Shown here in pieces: positions 31,953 to 42,448 of a DNA stretch of 64,000 nt; position 1 is the stretch's first letter; the number at the start of each line of letters is the position of its first letter. Below the pieces are notes generated by a model. The model did no database searches and was not told the origin of the DNA. It saw only the letters and a list, made by a program, of their open reading frames with translations. The DNA lies in assembly GCA_026874595.1 (NCBI GenBank), contig CM049321.1, forward strand, positions 9,298,979 to 9,362,978, in the 5' to 3' direction. Source of the DNA: Sipunculus nudus (lineage: Eukaryota > Annelida > Sipuncula > Golfingiida > Sipunculidae). Both the position numbers and the translations under genes were made by a program.

Positions 31953-34430
31953 GCTGTTTTTTTTTCTTTGATTGCGGGGCGGGCTGCGGGCTGAAAGGGC
32001 ATGATGTGGGGCGAGTGCAGGTTCAATTTTTCGGCCCGCGTAGGGCCCAAGTATACCCATTCACTCATGGGTAGAGAGTGAGCGCACCCTTGTACATGTG
32101 ATAAAGACATTGGCCAGGAGTCTTAGCGAGGATGACGGCCTGAATGGGATACATTACAAATATTTCATCACGCATCATACACCACATTCTCGGACATGAG
32201 ACATAAGGTCTTCTTGATGATTAAATTTTGAACTCTTTAAATATAACCTTAGCGTCTATTTTGTAGTCCATTGACAGCCCTGTAAACAAATAAATACATG
32301 CATGTTTGTGTGCTTAATTAGTATTTAGTGAGAAGAGCATAAATAGTGTGACTAAGAATTAAAAATCGGCTTTAATTATCACCATTAACTGGCCTTCCTA
32401 CGTCAGTGACATAAATTTTGTCACATTTTTCTCTTCAATAAAAGCCATATGCACAATGGTTGCGCCCACATACAGTGTTTCCGCAATGCCGTGCACCGTG
32501 CGCCGACGTCTAACAAACGGATACACGGTCTGTACATTAGAACATTGGGTCCGCATTCTTCGAGATTTTCTGTAGTAGAGTTGGTGATTCCATGCACTGG
32601 TGACGCAGTTGAACTCCCCATATTGACGGCGTAACAAATAAAGCGTATCGCGTGGTGCAGGTAACCAGCGTGTCCCAAAAGGACGCAGGTGTAACGGGAA
32701 AAACTGGCTTTTAGTAAGATTCGTGGATGTCACTTTCGTAATCTGAGTCCAAACATGCGTTGCATTCTGGTAATAAGGTTTGATACTAATATAAGGCCAT
32801 GGACCATATAGGCGGGAGTAAATCCTAAACTCGCAGACTGGCTCAAAAACAACTTTCCTGTTTATGACTTGCTCACACTCATCCGGAGCTGTTTCCATTG
32901 GGTTTCCCAAAGAAATGGACGATCTTACAGCAAGTTCTTTTTGCATATCAAAATATGGCGGCAAAAATGTTTCCAATTTTTCGGCTGGTGCTGTTAGTGT
33001 GACTTCCGCAGCCCACGGAAGCATGTCATGTGACATGTATGACCCTAATAAGGACCCACCCCATAGAACTAGTTCAATGGAATTCTTCTGGGCGTGTTCT
33101 GTGACTGTGGTCAACATATCCATGAAGATCTCATGAACACCCGAATCAAACGCCCTAGGGAGTCTAAATGAGTTTTGCCAACTGTCATATGTAAATGGGA
33201 TTTTTCTTTCATCTCTCTCCGCTGATAAGATAACGACATCGCCGGTTTGGTGAGTCAGCTCATCATCAAGCTTTAATTCTTGCACTTCGTCGATTTTAGT
33301 GTCTTTGATATGCAAGAGAGATACGCCCAGATAAAGAAAACACACGGCTTGTAAGGTGAACATGTAGACGCAAAATGTCCGAAGCCGGAAACGCTGGCGC
33401 CATCTGGTGAGCATACTTTGTGAATGTCCAAACTTAATCCAATTCCTGAAAAAAATATTATATAATTTTTATAACTTATTATATATATATAAGATTAATT
33501 TTTTATATGATTCATCATTAAATATTAAATTTAATTCATCTTTATATACGCTCCCGAGGCAGCGGAAATCTTGCGCTTCTAAAGAAGCAACTGATTTTCA
33601 CGCTGCCAGCATTGACCGTTTATGATATATTTTGACATCAGATGGCGGTTCGTTGTCCGCTGAAAAAAAACGTGCGTCTGATGTGACAAGCAGCCAACCA
33701 GATTCCAATAAACAAACACTCGACAGGCATCCTGGCTCCGCCCATAGCTGCGCTTCAAGCGCCGCATGATATCAGTTTACGGTCGAATTTTAATTGCTCC
33801 CTCTGTATTCTCGCATCATCGACCGATTCAATTATGACATCATGACTGTGTTAGCGTAGCCATATAACTGTTGTCTGCAGAACTGAAATCAGCCAGCGAG
33901 GTGCCTTAGCGCAGCCTTTGTTGTTATGTTTCGTTTGAATTACAGCTCACCGGCCGGGCATCCTACGTGCCCAAGGCCATAAGCAAACCATGTCTGGGGC
34001 TCTCTGAGCTTGTGGCCTGTTCAGACGGTTACCGGGGCGATGAACTGTCACTCAAAACGAAATGAACATGATTGGCTCCGTGTATTCCTCGCTTGGCCGT
34101 GTCTTCCAGCACAAGGTCTCATCTGATTGGACAAAAATACAGTGCTCCCCTCTGGTGTAGCAATTCAGGATACGAGATCATAACAAACAGCGCTTATGAT
34201 ATAGAAAGCAGGCCTATAGTCAAAGCGCTGTGTAAAGAGCGTTATCTTTATATAATTCATTGTTAAATAATATGTATATATATATATAATTAATGATTAA
34301 ATAATTTATTTACACATATATATTATAATCCATCTTAAAGTCTATATAATTAATGATTAAATCATATGTATATAATTCATCTTTATATAATTCATTCTTA
34401 AATAATATATGTATATATATATATATATAT
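31953..34430 (+). repeat. Block B copy 2
   Basis: Direct partner of 22323-25170 without the MITE. Includes the second LicD-like ORF and ends in TA-rich microsatellites near 34277-34430. Confidence 0.85.
32398..33414 (-). CDS. LicD/fukutin-like type II membrane protein, copy 2
   Basis: 338 residues, about 94% identical to the protein at 22855-23868 with one extra Tyr (LYYRKS against LYRKS). It has the same signal anchor (residues 13-34), WGGSLLGSY, MLPWAAEVT and YGEFNC landmarks. Loss of the acidic triad is therefore shared and predates the duplication. Substitutions cluster around residues 69-100 (ERKIPFTYDSWQNSFRL against KKKIPYTYDSWKNTIIL). The acceptor-like tract upstream is conserved but lacks the MITE found in copy 1. 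Both frames are intact, which argues against simple decay. Confidence 0.68.
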   Translation of the reverse strand: MLTRWRQRFRLRTFCVYMFTLQAVCFLYLGVSLLHIKDTKIDEVQELKLDDELTHQTGDVVILSAERDERKIPFTYDSWQNSFRLPRAFDSGVHEIFMDMLTTVTEHAQKNSIELVLWGGSLLGSYMSHDMLPWAAEVTLTAPAEKLETFLPPYFDMQKELAVRSSISLGNPMETAPDECEQVINRKVVFEPVCEFRIYSRLYGPWPYISIKPYYQNATHVWTQITKVTSTNLTKSQFFPLHLRPFGTRWLPAPRDTLYLLRRQYGEFNCVTSAWNHQLYYRKSRRMRTQCSNVQTVYPFVRRRRTVHGIAETLYVGATIVHMAFIEEKNVTKFMSLT

Positions 34431-34439
34431 TATCAAATT

Positions 34440-35978
34440 GGATATGTCATGCAAAGCACCTCATACTTTTAAGATTATCAATAAAGGTTATCTAAAATGA
34501 TTAGAGGAGTTAAATATATTGTATCCGGGACAACTATATTGTTATCCGCGACAACAGCAGGGAATTGTGACCTGTATATTTGTACTAAATATTTTGCATG
34601 TTTTTTTACATGATTTTACATCGCTTAATTCGAATCAATATAAAGAGAGGCAATTTCCCCCCTGAGCCGCCCCTGTCCACATAATGCTTTTCTTTGGAGG
34701 TAACATCCTCGGTTTTTTTAACTACCGACTCAGATATCTTGGAGCCATGTGCGTCATCAGAATTCCATTCCGGATTTGGACTACGTGACCGGGGGCAGAA
34801 CATGTAGTCCGGAATCTAATTTCTGTAGGGGCTCAAATAAAGGAAATCGTTAAACCCAACACACAGCCAAGGCCTGACTTGATATTATGGTAGCCTGATA
34901 CTTCCACAGCACTGCTTGGGGGTCGTACTGTCAAATTTTGGTTTCAGTTTTGTGCTTCTGGCCTTTTTGTAGCAGACGCTTAGAGCTGGAAAATGATGAG
35001 GGGTAGGGGTAACTGAATATCTTTGCTTCTTCTCAACCAGTCTATATCATGGAGACATATACGCCTTCTCAGTGAACCACACCGACTAGTTCTGGGTGTA
35101 TAATCATCCCCATGGTAGGCCAGTATATAAAACCTCTGAATTTCCGCCCGAAAGGCACCTTCGTTAATGAGAGAAATACGACTGATTAAGACATAAAGCA
35201 CAGTTTTATCGTTTTGGGCTCGAAAGTGAAAAATCACACTGCTCTTCGCCTGAGATTTGAAGTCATCCCAGAACACAGACGCGGATAACACTTCCGGGTG
35301 AACAGGTTAAGTAACCGAGATTTATTCTGGATACTTACATACATTAATTGTCGGACAAGAATTATATAGTGATTTTGTCATTATTCTGATTATTTGATCT
35401 ATAATTACTGTGTTCCAACGAATACTTGATCCTTCTCATTAGTTGAATAATGTACAAATAGATACGCGCACTGGTAGCTTCCCGACAGTTTGATTTATAC
35501 ACTAACGCTTGGATGGATGAATATATTTGCAAAACCGATGGAAAAATGTATGCAAAACACTCACTTATTTAGGACGCAATCCATTTGAGCACTCCAAACA
35601 TTTAGGCTGTAACAATACACTGGGGTTTCCTCTTTGTTCGCGAGGGTTTCAAATTCGCGATTTTCGCGAAGGGGAATTATCACGAAAATGAAACCATCGT
35701 GAAAAAGAGGTCCCAAAGGGCGAACCCTTGCGAAACACTGGGACTTTGGGAATCGCAAAACAATGACCCCGCGAATATGAAACCAACCCCAGTATTGTAT
35801 CAAGATACGGTACATATCGAGATACTTCATTCACGATTCCATACACAATACGACGCGTTTTAGTGATATCAGAACTCCGACTCTTCTTTCTTTAGTTTCA
35901 ACAATCACGCTTCATTGATACTGAATAATCAAAGAGCTTGGTTTGGTCGCGCAGCTTTTATCCAGTCAGATGCCGATA
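34440..35978. other. Copy-2-specific stretch, no recognised gene
   Basis: A 103-codon minus-strand ORF at 34980-35291 has no recognisable domain and no partner in copy 1. At 35630-35790 several cgcgaa-type motifs recur in a dispersed-repeat style (aattcgcgattttcgcgaa). Confidence 0.5.
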
Positions 35979-35981
35979 CTA

Positions 35982-36513
35982 CGGTGGCTGATTTAGGACA
36001 TAGACAAAAAAATTATCTCGAGATAACATCTCGAGATTTCGACATAAAATTTCTCAAAAAAAAAAAAAATATAGGAGGCATATAAAAAAATTTTAGGAAG
36101 CAAAAAAAAAAATTTTAGGAAGCAAAAAAAAAAATTTAGGAAGCAACAAAAAAATTTAAGGAAGCAAAAAAAAAAAAAAAAAAAGAAGCAAAAAAAATTT
36201 AGAAAGCAAAAAAAAAAAAGAAGAAATTTAGGAAGCAAAAAAAAAAAAAAGGTAACCCGAGCTTGGAATAGGTTTTATAACGCCATTTTGACGTATAAAC
36301 ATTTTATCTACAGGCTACTTGCACACAAGGCACTTGAGCAAATGTTAACATACAAATAAAACCATGTAACCCAATTATTGAAAGATTACTAGTTGATATT
36401 CGTTAGAGCATGTGAAGCAATGCAGTATTTGTCATTTACAGAACTCTGTACTCTTTGAATTGAAGCCAGATGTTTCTGCCGGACGTCTTTCTATTATGAT
36501 CGGTGGCAATCGG
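35982..36513 (-). repeat. Block C copy 2, inverted
   Basis: Reverse complement of 26131-26655: atctcgagataacatctcga near 36015, then a run of A-tracts with ttaggaagc (36060-36240), then unique sequence. The gtcctaaatcagccaccgta motif occurs on both sides (inverted at 35979-35999, direct at about 36546-36565), marking inversion boundaries. Confidence 0.8.
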
Positions 36514-36514
36514 T

Positions 36515-39018
36515 GGAGATCTCGACATAAATATTTTTTTTCTGCGTCCTAAATCAGCCACCGTACGATACTGCTTTCAGGCCAATGAAATTTTGCCTTA
36601 CATTTACTGGGCCTCTGATTATTATTTAATGGGAGAAGTCGTTGGTCAAATACCGGGTTTGCTGTAAGATAGCCATGTATCAATAAATAACGATACAGGA
36701 ACATCTTGTAGGATTTACCACGGACAAAATAGACGACACAGCATTTTAAGTTTAAATCACCAGAAATGGCCGAAAGGTCTGTCCGACGTAAGAATGGTTG
36801 TTATTAACAAACAACATATACTCTCAGTCTTTTAGTAAAACGTGATGGTCAAAGAGCTTTAATAGTCGCGGCGGGTACTATCAAAATATTTCCCCTTATA
36901 TCGATTGACATTAATTAAGCCCCTAGCACGTTAAAGTGAATTGACCAAGTGCCGTGACAGGGACCCACTTCTGGATCGCTAGAGAACAAGGGACGAGCCC
37001 TTCCGCCGTGACCCCCGGGAAAGCCTACTTTAACACAGAGGTAGCATTTATTGGGTCAGTCCATTCATAAACAAGAGGGTGTTAGGTAGCTCGAATGCCT
37101 TGCAACCTGACAACAACGATACATTATTTGACTAACGGTACACCGGTGAACCATTAAAACCCACGAATCATTGACCATCACTGACCCTCAGACCATTAAA
37201 ATTAACAGGGCTGTATATCACATGCCAGGGAATGTAGAGGGACAATGCAGAATACACAGTCAGTAATGACCACGTTTTACAATTGAGGGACCATGAAGGA
37301 AAAAAATATAAGTTGACACACTACGGAGACTCATCAGCCGCTTCCAAAATCCCTGCACATGTCGTCACACACACACACACACAGACACACACCCTCACAC
37401 ACACATATATAAATAGTGTATATGTGTGCGCACCAGGTAATTCCATATTTACACCTTAGTCAGGTAACATATACAAACAGACCTGGTGGTAGAGATAGAA
37501 TAAAAGAAAGCTAAAAAGAAAGAAAAAAATCTGCATCTGCATATCAAGACGCACAAATTGTTATGAAAAATATCAATTTTTTCATGTTCTATTTCTATTG
37601 AAATTTGTATGTTATTTGATTATCATATATATATATATAATATATATACACACTGAAGGTCCTGACATATTACTGCATTTACAGCTCATGACATTCAAGC
37701 ACAAGTAATACTGAACAGAAAACCTCTTACCTTAAAAGCGTAAAATCAAAGCGTAATATCAGTATGTGCTGAGTATATGTACTGAATACACTAAAGCCGT
37801 GTCCTCTTACAATTGTATGTACAACATACACACATCTTTATCGTTACACGTTTAAGATAGGGCCACCAGAATGAACGTTACGCCCGGCATCGTGCCCATT
37901 CAAGCGTGGCCTACTCGCAACCCCTGGCTTCACATGACCACCCCCAGTTGTCTGAACACTGATAGCCATCGGGTACTATAATTACATACCGTTACTGGAT
38001 AAGCACGAAATATCTGCTTGGGACATTTTTTCTTTATTGCATGTATAATTATAAGCAGGCCAAAGATATATTACTCTCAATAAGGCCGGACACAGGGACC
38101 ATGTGAGGACCCTTCCATAAAGAATCGGTCGGTCAAGAAATGGAACTTTCAGTGGGTTCCTAAGAAAGCACTGCTATCAGGGTTATCAGTGCAAACTTTA
38201 AGGTTATATGAAGAACCGTAGGGAAAGGTTTTCGGAAGAACCGCAGGAGAGGGTTTCATAAAGAGAACCCTTGAAAGGGTTTAATGAAAAAAAAAAGAAG
38301 AGAGTTGTCTAAAGACACACCAATATGAGGGTTCCCTGAAGAACCCTTAGATGGGGTTCCTAAAAATCCTAGGAGAAGGTTACGTGAAGAGCCACAGGAG
38401 AAAATTCCACATAAAACCCGAGAAGATTGGTCTATCAAGATATAGAAAGACTCTCCTCTATAAAGACCCCAAGAGAGGTTCCCGCCTATCTCCGCTCCAA
38501 AAAACCTTGAAGGGATTTTGATGAAACCCATGATCCTTGGCTGTTAGACACGAACGCCTGTACTTATACAATATGTTACAGAATGTCCTTGATTTGGAAA
38601 TAATATTTATCTTGCATGCTTTGTTTATTTTGATAGAAGGTCCTGAATATCAAAAGTACCTGGGTGAACCTTATTTTATGTAGCAATCTTTGATGGTGCA
38701 TAGATTATACAGAAACAGGGCCATGGAGAGCAATTCGTACACTTATCTGCTGCATGTTTGTGAATAAACTGTGGAAAGAATAAAACGCGGCATTTGTAGC
38801 GAGAGGTAGTGAATGACATACAAAAAGATAGAGGCCATTAATTCTAAAGGATTGTTTATATTGATACAACCACCGGCAACGAAATAAATCGATTCAAATT
38901 GGGTGGAGTCCAAAAGAACTTTTGTCGAACTTACTTGGCAAAGGGATTTTTTAACCCTTATGTAAAGGTTTAATTTAAACCAATTCAACGCAAGATCAAG
39001 GAAGGGCGTGGTGCAAGA
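36515..39018 (+). repeat. Block D copy 2
   Basis: Direct partner of 26600-29440. A ~165-bp stretch of copy 1 (about 27270-27435) is missing near 37178, and part of the minisatellite is missing. A (CA)n tract lies near 37367-37405. The block ends in the TA array that holds the retrotransposon. Confidence 0.8.
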
Positions 39019-39038
39019 ACTATATATATATATATATA

Positions 39039-40055
39039 TGTAGCAGTATTTGTCACATCAGTGGCAGAATGGAAAATACTGGGGTCGTGGGGGCGCACAC
39101 ACACAGACGTCTGACCTCATCCAAGGCACAACACAGCGTGCTTTACAGTTTTTACTGTGCTGGAATGAGAGACAAGAAATATACAAAAACTGAACTCTCC
39201 AGTTCAACGGTTGTCTGCCAAGTCATATTTACAATATAAAATGCACAGGATCAGACCTGCTGACTTACAAAATAATACATAATTACGAAATATGCCTCGG
39301 TTACAGAATGTACAGTATTTACAGCGACACCTCGCCATCATAATACACTGCGCTGGCAAGTATATGAAAAATGTCAGTGATCAGGCTACCTTTCTGACCA
39401 AACTAAGCAAAATATTACTACAGCAAGATTACTACAGCAAATAATACGTCTATGATATCGTTATTACCAGGAAAAATAGAACTACGGAGTGATGCAAGAT
39501 TACTACAACAAATAATACATCTACAACATCGTTATCATGACTTTGAAAATAGAATAACGTTCTGGGTTGTGTTTACATTAACACAATAATTAAATCAGGA
39601 AATACACTGATAATTACATACCTGGAATGAGAGACAAGAAATATACAAAAACTGAACTCTCCAGTTCAACGGTTGTCTGCCAAGTGACGCTAGACGGAAA
39701 CTTGGCGGCAAAACCAGGTACATAATTAACATGTCAATGGACAATATTACGAAACAACGGAGCAAATTAAATCAATGTTGAACAAAAACGTGTAAGTACT
39801 GGATACGTTTCCGATATTGCATATAACGCTTATTATGGCAACTTTTATGTACGTATGCCTTGTTACTGCATGAAAAACATAAAATGACGGATATTAATTA
39901 ACAGGTCAAAGGTGACAACCCAGGTGCTATGCTCCGAGAAGGATTACAAGTTGGCGCGCTACTCTCTGACCAATACAGACACAGGGTGCACACAATGTAT
40001 GCATATCACATCAAATATGAAACAAACTAAACTAACGGCAGTGCACCCGGTCACA
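39039..40055 (-). repeat. 3' LTR of the Gypsy element
   Basis: TG...CA ends, 1,017 bp. Contains a 64-bp internal direct repeat (39160-39223 and 39622-39685, starting ctggaatgagagacaag). Differs from the other LTR only at the sites caatAtaaa/caatTtaaa, aaactAagc/aaactTagc and tatgaTatc/tatgaAatc. Confidence 0.95.
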
Positions 40056-40069
40056 TTTTCCCCCCTCCT
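40056..40069 (-). other. Polypurine tract
   Basis: On the minus strand AGGAGGGGGGAAAA ends directly at the 3' LTR (TGTGACC...). This is the expected plus-strand primer for reverse transcription. Confidence 0.85.
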
Positions 40070-40608
40070 GAGAAAATGTCGTCCCGACATTAAATACGAT
40101 AAATTCATACTCCCATATAATAAATGCAACATCCAACAATATATGTCAGTTGTTTGTGTACGTTAAACGAAGTCAGCATCACTAACCCCAAGCAATGATA
40201 CCGGTGGGTTATAAGTATCATTACAACATCGTCTACTTGATAGGTGCTTGCATATTATTATTTACAAACTGGATCATCTTACAACAACATTACATTATCA
40301 AATAACTCTAGATCATCAAAATCATGATATAGCGTACCATGACCACTTGACACATGAACATAAGGTATGCATGGTCAGACCAATACCTCAGCGATGGCAA
40401 TATCCATTAAAGGATAACAAAATCGCTCATGCTGTTTGCTGATATGATATTGGGTATGTGATGTGCCTATATCAATAATAATCAGTGTGTCATTGGGCCC
40501 GAGTACCTAAAATTGTTTTAAGAAGTATTATATAAATATTAGCAGTTTCAGCTAGTCATCACTGTTTTATGGATACCTCAATAGATAAGTGTATTATATA
40601 AATACATA

Positions 40609-42438
40609 TTACGTATTCATCAATGGAGAAAGGGCATCTATTAGATTTTTTAGGTCGACTATACGGTTTTGAATGACAGAAGGTTCCCGGGTTTCTGGGT
40701 ATGGTAAGCAACAGGTTTGTTGATATGAACAAGGATCATACCACATTGGCGTCTTCTTGGTACGGTTCGAACGTCTAGGAATACTGGGAACAGACTGGTC
40801 CATAGTACACGGCTCTTCTGCGGTTTCGTCAGTGCAATGGTTGGTTTCTTCTAGGTCTGAGGTACCATCCCACTCCAAACCATCCCACGATCCCTCGGGT
40901 CCTTTAGGTTCTGCCGATGTTGACGTCTGATCGATCAGTGGGCGATCATCCGGCGGGGCCTCACTCACGCTGTGTCGTCGAGGGGTTGGTTGTGGTTTTT
41001 CCGGGACGTTGGGATTCGGTGATAGCCGCGGACACGGGAGATTTCTCCTGGGTTTTGGCTGCGGCATGATGCGTATAGGTTCCTCCTCAGATTCTTCCTC
41101 ATCAGAGCTGGAGATGACATCAACTTTTCTGGTTTTATCTGAACATTTTGACGTCGCCTTTGGTGTAACTGGCCGTTTCTTGGTGCTATGTTCGGTGTTA
41201 TTCGGCGTGTCCTTCTCTGAAGCATCTGGCGACAGATATCCTATCGGGAGAAGCAGATTGCGGTGCAATGTTTTCCTTGGTCCAATCCCATATTCGGCCT
41301 CAAGTTCGTATACTGGGACATCATCATTAATTTGACGCACGACCTTATAGATGGTTTCCTGCCATCGATCACATAGTTTCTGTTTCCCTTTAACAGCGAG
41401 ATTACGGATAAGCACCCTGTCTCCTGGCTGTAGTACGGCGCCTCTACTTCGAAGATCGTAATTCCGTTTTTGTCGTTGTTGGGCCTTGCTGATGTTCTTA
41501 GAAGCCAACTCGTATGCAAATCTCAAGCGCTTCCGCAGATTCTCGACATACCCTTGTTTTTGCTGTTTAACGCCAGTGCCAAACGCTACATCTACAGGTA
41601 AACGTGGATGTCTGCCGAACATCAAGTAAAATGGTTCATACCCAGTTGTCTCATTTGGAGTACAGTTATACGCATGGACTATCGGAGCGATGTAGATTTT
41701 CCAATCAGCTTTCTCTTCGGGTTGGAGTGTGCCTAGCATGTCCAACAGCGTACGATTAAACCGCTCACACTGTCCGTTCCCGCTCGGATGGTATGGTGAG
41801 GTCCGTGATTTAGCAATACCAGCTATCTCACACAGGTGTTTGATCGTGTTGCTTTCAAACTGTCGTCCTTGGTCACTATGCAATTTTGATGGAAACCCAT
41901 AGTGAATGATGAAGTTGTCGAACAGTGTTTTAGCTGTTGTATAAGCGGTCTGATTCCGGGTAGGGTAGGCTTGAGCGTATCGGGTGAAGTGATCTGTAAC
42001 CACTAGCACATTCTCGTATCCCCCTTTTGACGTTTCATTAGAAAGAAAGTCCATACAAACCAGTTCCAGGGGTTGGCTCGTTTTGATACTGACCAATGGT
42101 GCTTGTGGTTTTAGAAGTGTTTTTCGACGAACACACCTTCCACATTGGGCTACATTCTCTTCCACGTCATTGGACATTCCGGGCCAGAAAAATCTACCTC
42201 TTAGAAGTTCCATGGTCCGATCACGTCCTGGGTGGCCAACCTGGTCATGACATCTGGTTATTGCTTCCTTCCGGTGGGTGAACGGGAGCACTAATTGGAA
42301 AGACACCTCATTGTTCTGCAGGCGCTGACGGTACAATACACCATTTCGTAGACACAGCTTCTTCCCCCGACATAAACTACGCATCTCTCGCCAGTATGGA
42401 TCATTGTCGGGTGTTATAGTTGGGTTTCCTTCTAGCAT
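40609..42438 (-). CDS. Gypsy integrase
   Basis: 609 residues from the first Met; the frame is open a little further upstream. Zinc finger H64-x4-H69-x29-C99-x2-C102. Catalytic core D130, D189, E225 (D-x58-D-x35-E; HSDQGRQFE and GQCERFN contexts). A GPY/F-like module follows (PGDRVLIRNLAVKG). The last ~200 residues are a Ser/Pro/Glu-rich tail with SSDEEESEEE and a basic RRSNRTKK patch; no chromodomain is seen. It inserts element cDNA in the nucleus. It lies in a different frame from the RT ORF, which stops at 42449; no slippery heptamer is seen at that junction. Confidence 0.93.
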   Translation of the reverse strand: MLEGNPTITPDNDPYWREMRSLCRGKKLCLRNGVLYRQRLQNNEVSFQLVLPFTHRKEAITRCHDQVGHPGRDRTMELLRGRFFWPGMSNDVEENVAQCGRCVRRKTLLKPQAPLVSIKTSQPLELVCMDFLSNETSKGGYENVLVVTDHFTRYAQAYPTRNQTAYTTAKTLFDNFIIHYGFPSKLHSDQGRQFESNTIKHLCEIAGIAKSRTSPYHPSGNGQCERFNRTLLDMLGTLQPEEKADWKIYIAPIVHAYNCTPNETTGYEPFYLMFGRHPRLPVDVAFGTGVKQQKQGYVENLRKRLRFAYELASKNISKAQQRQKRNYDLRSRGAVLQPGDRVLIRNLAVKGKQKLCDRWQETIYKVVRQINDDVPVYELEAEYGIGPRKTLHRNLLLPIGYLSPDASEKDTPNNTEHSTKKRPVTPKATSKCSDKTRKVDVISSSDEEESEEEPIRIMPQPKPRRNLPCPRLSPNPNVPEKPQPTPRRHSVSEAPPDDRPLIDQTSTSAEPKGPEGSWDGLEWDGTSDLEETNHCTDETAEEPCTMDQSVPSIPRRSNRTKKTPMWYDPCSYQQTCCLPYPETREPSVIQNRIVDLKNLIDALSPLMNT

Positions 42439-42448
42439 GTCTATGCAT

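Noticed and set aside
34980-35291. 103-codon minus-strand ORF
   Set aside because: No domain recognised, no counterpart in copy 1, no convincing splice or start context. An exon cannot be excluded, but nothing supports one.
40056-40608. Possible env gene of the Gypsy element
   Set aside because: Only about 550 bp between integrase and 3' LTR, with no open frame showing signal peptide or membrane segments.
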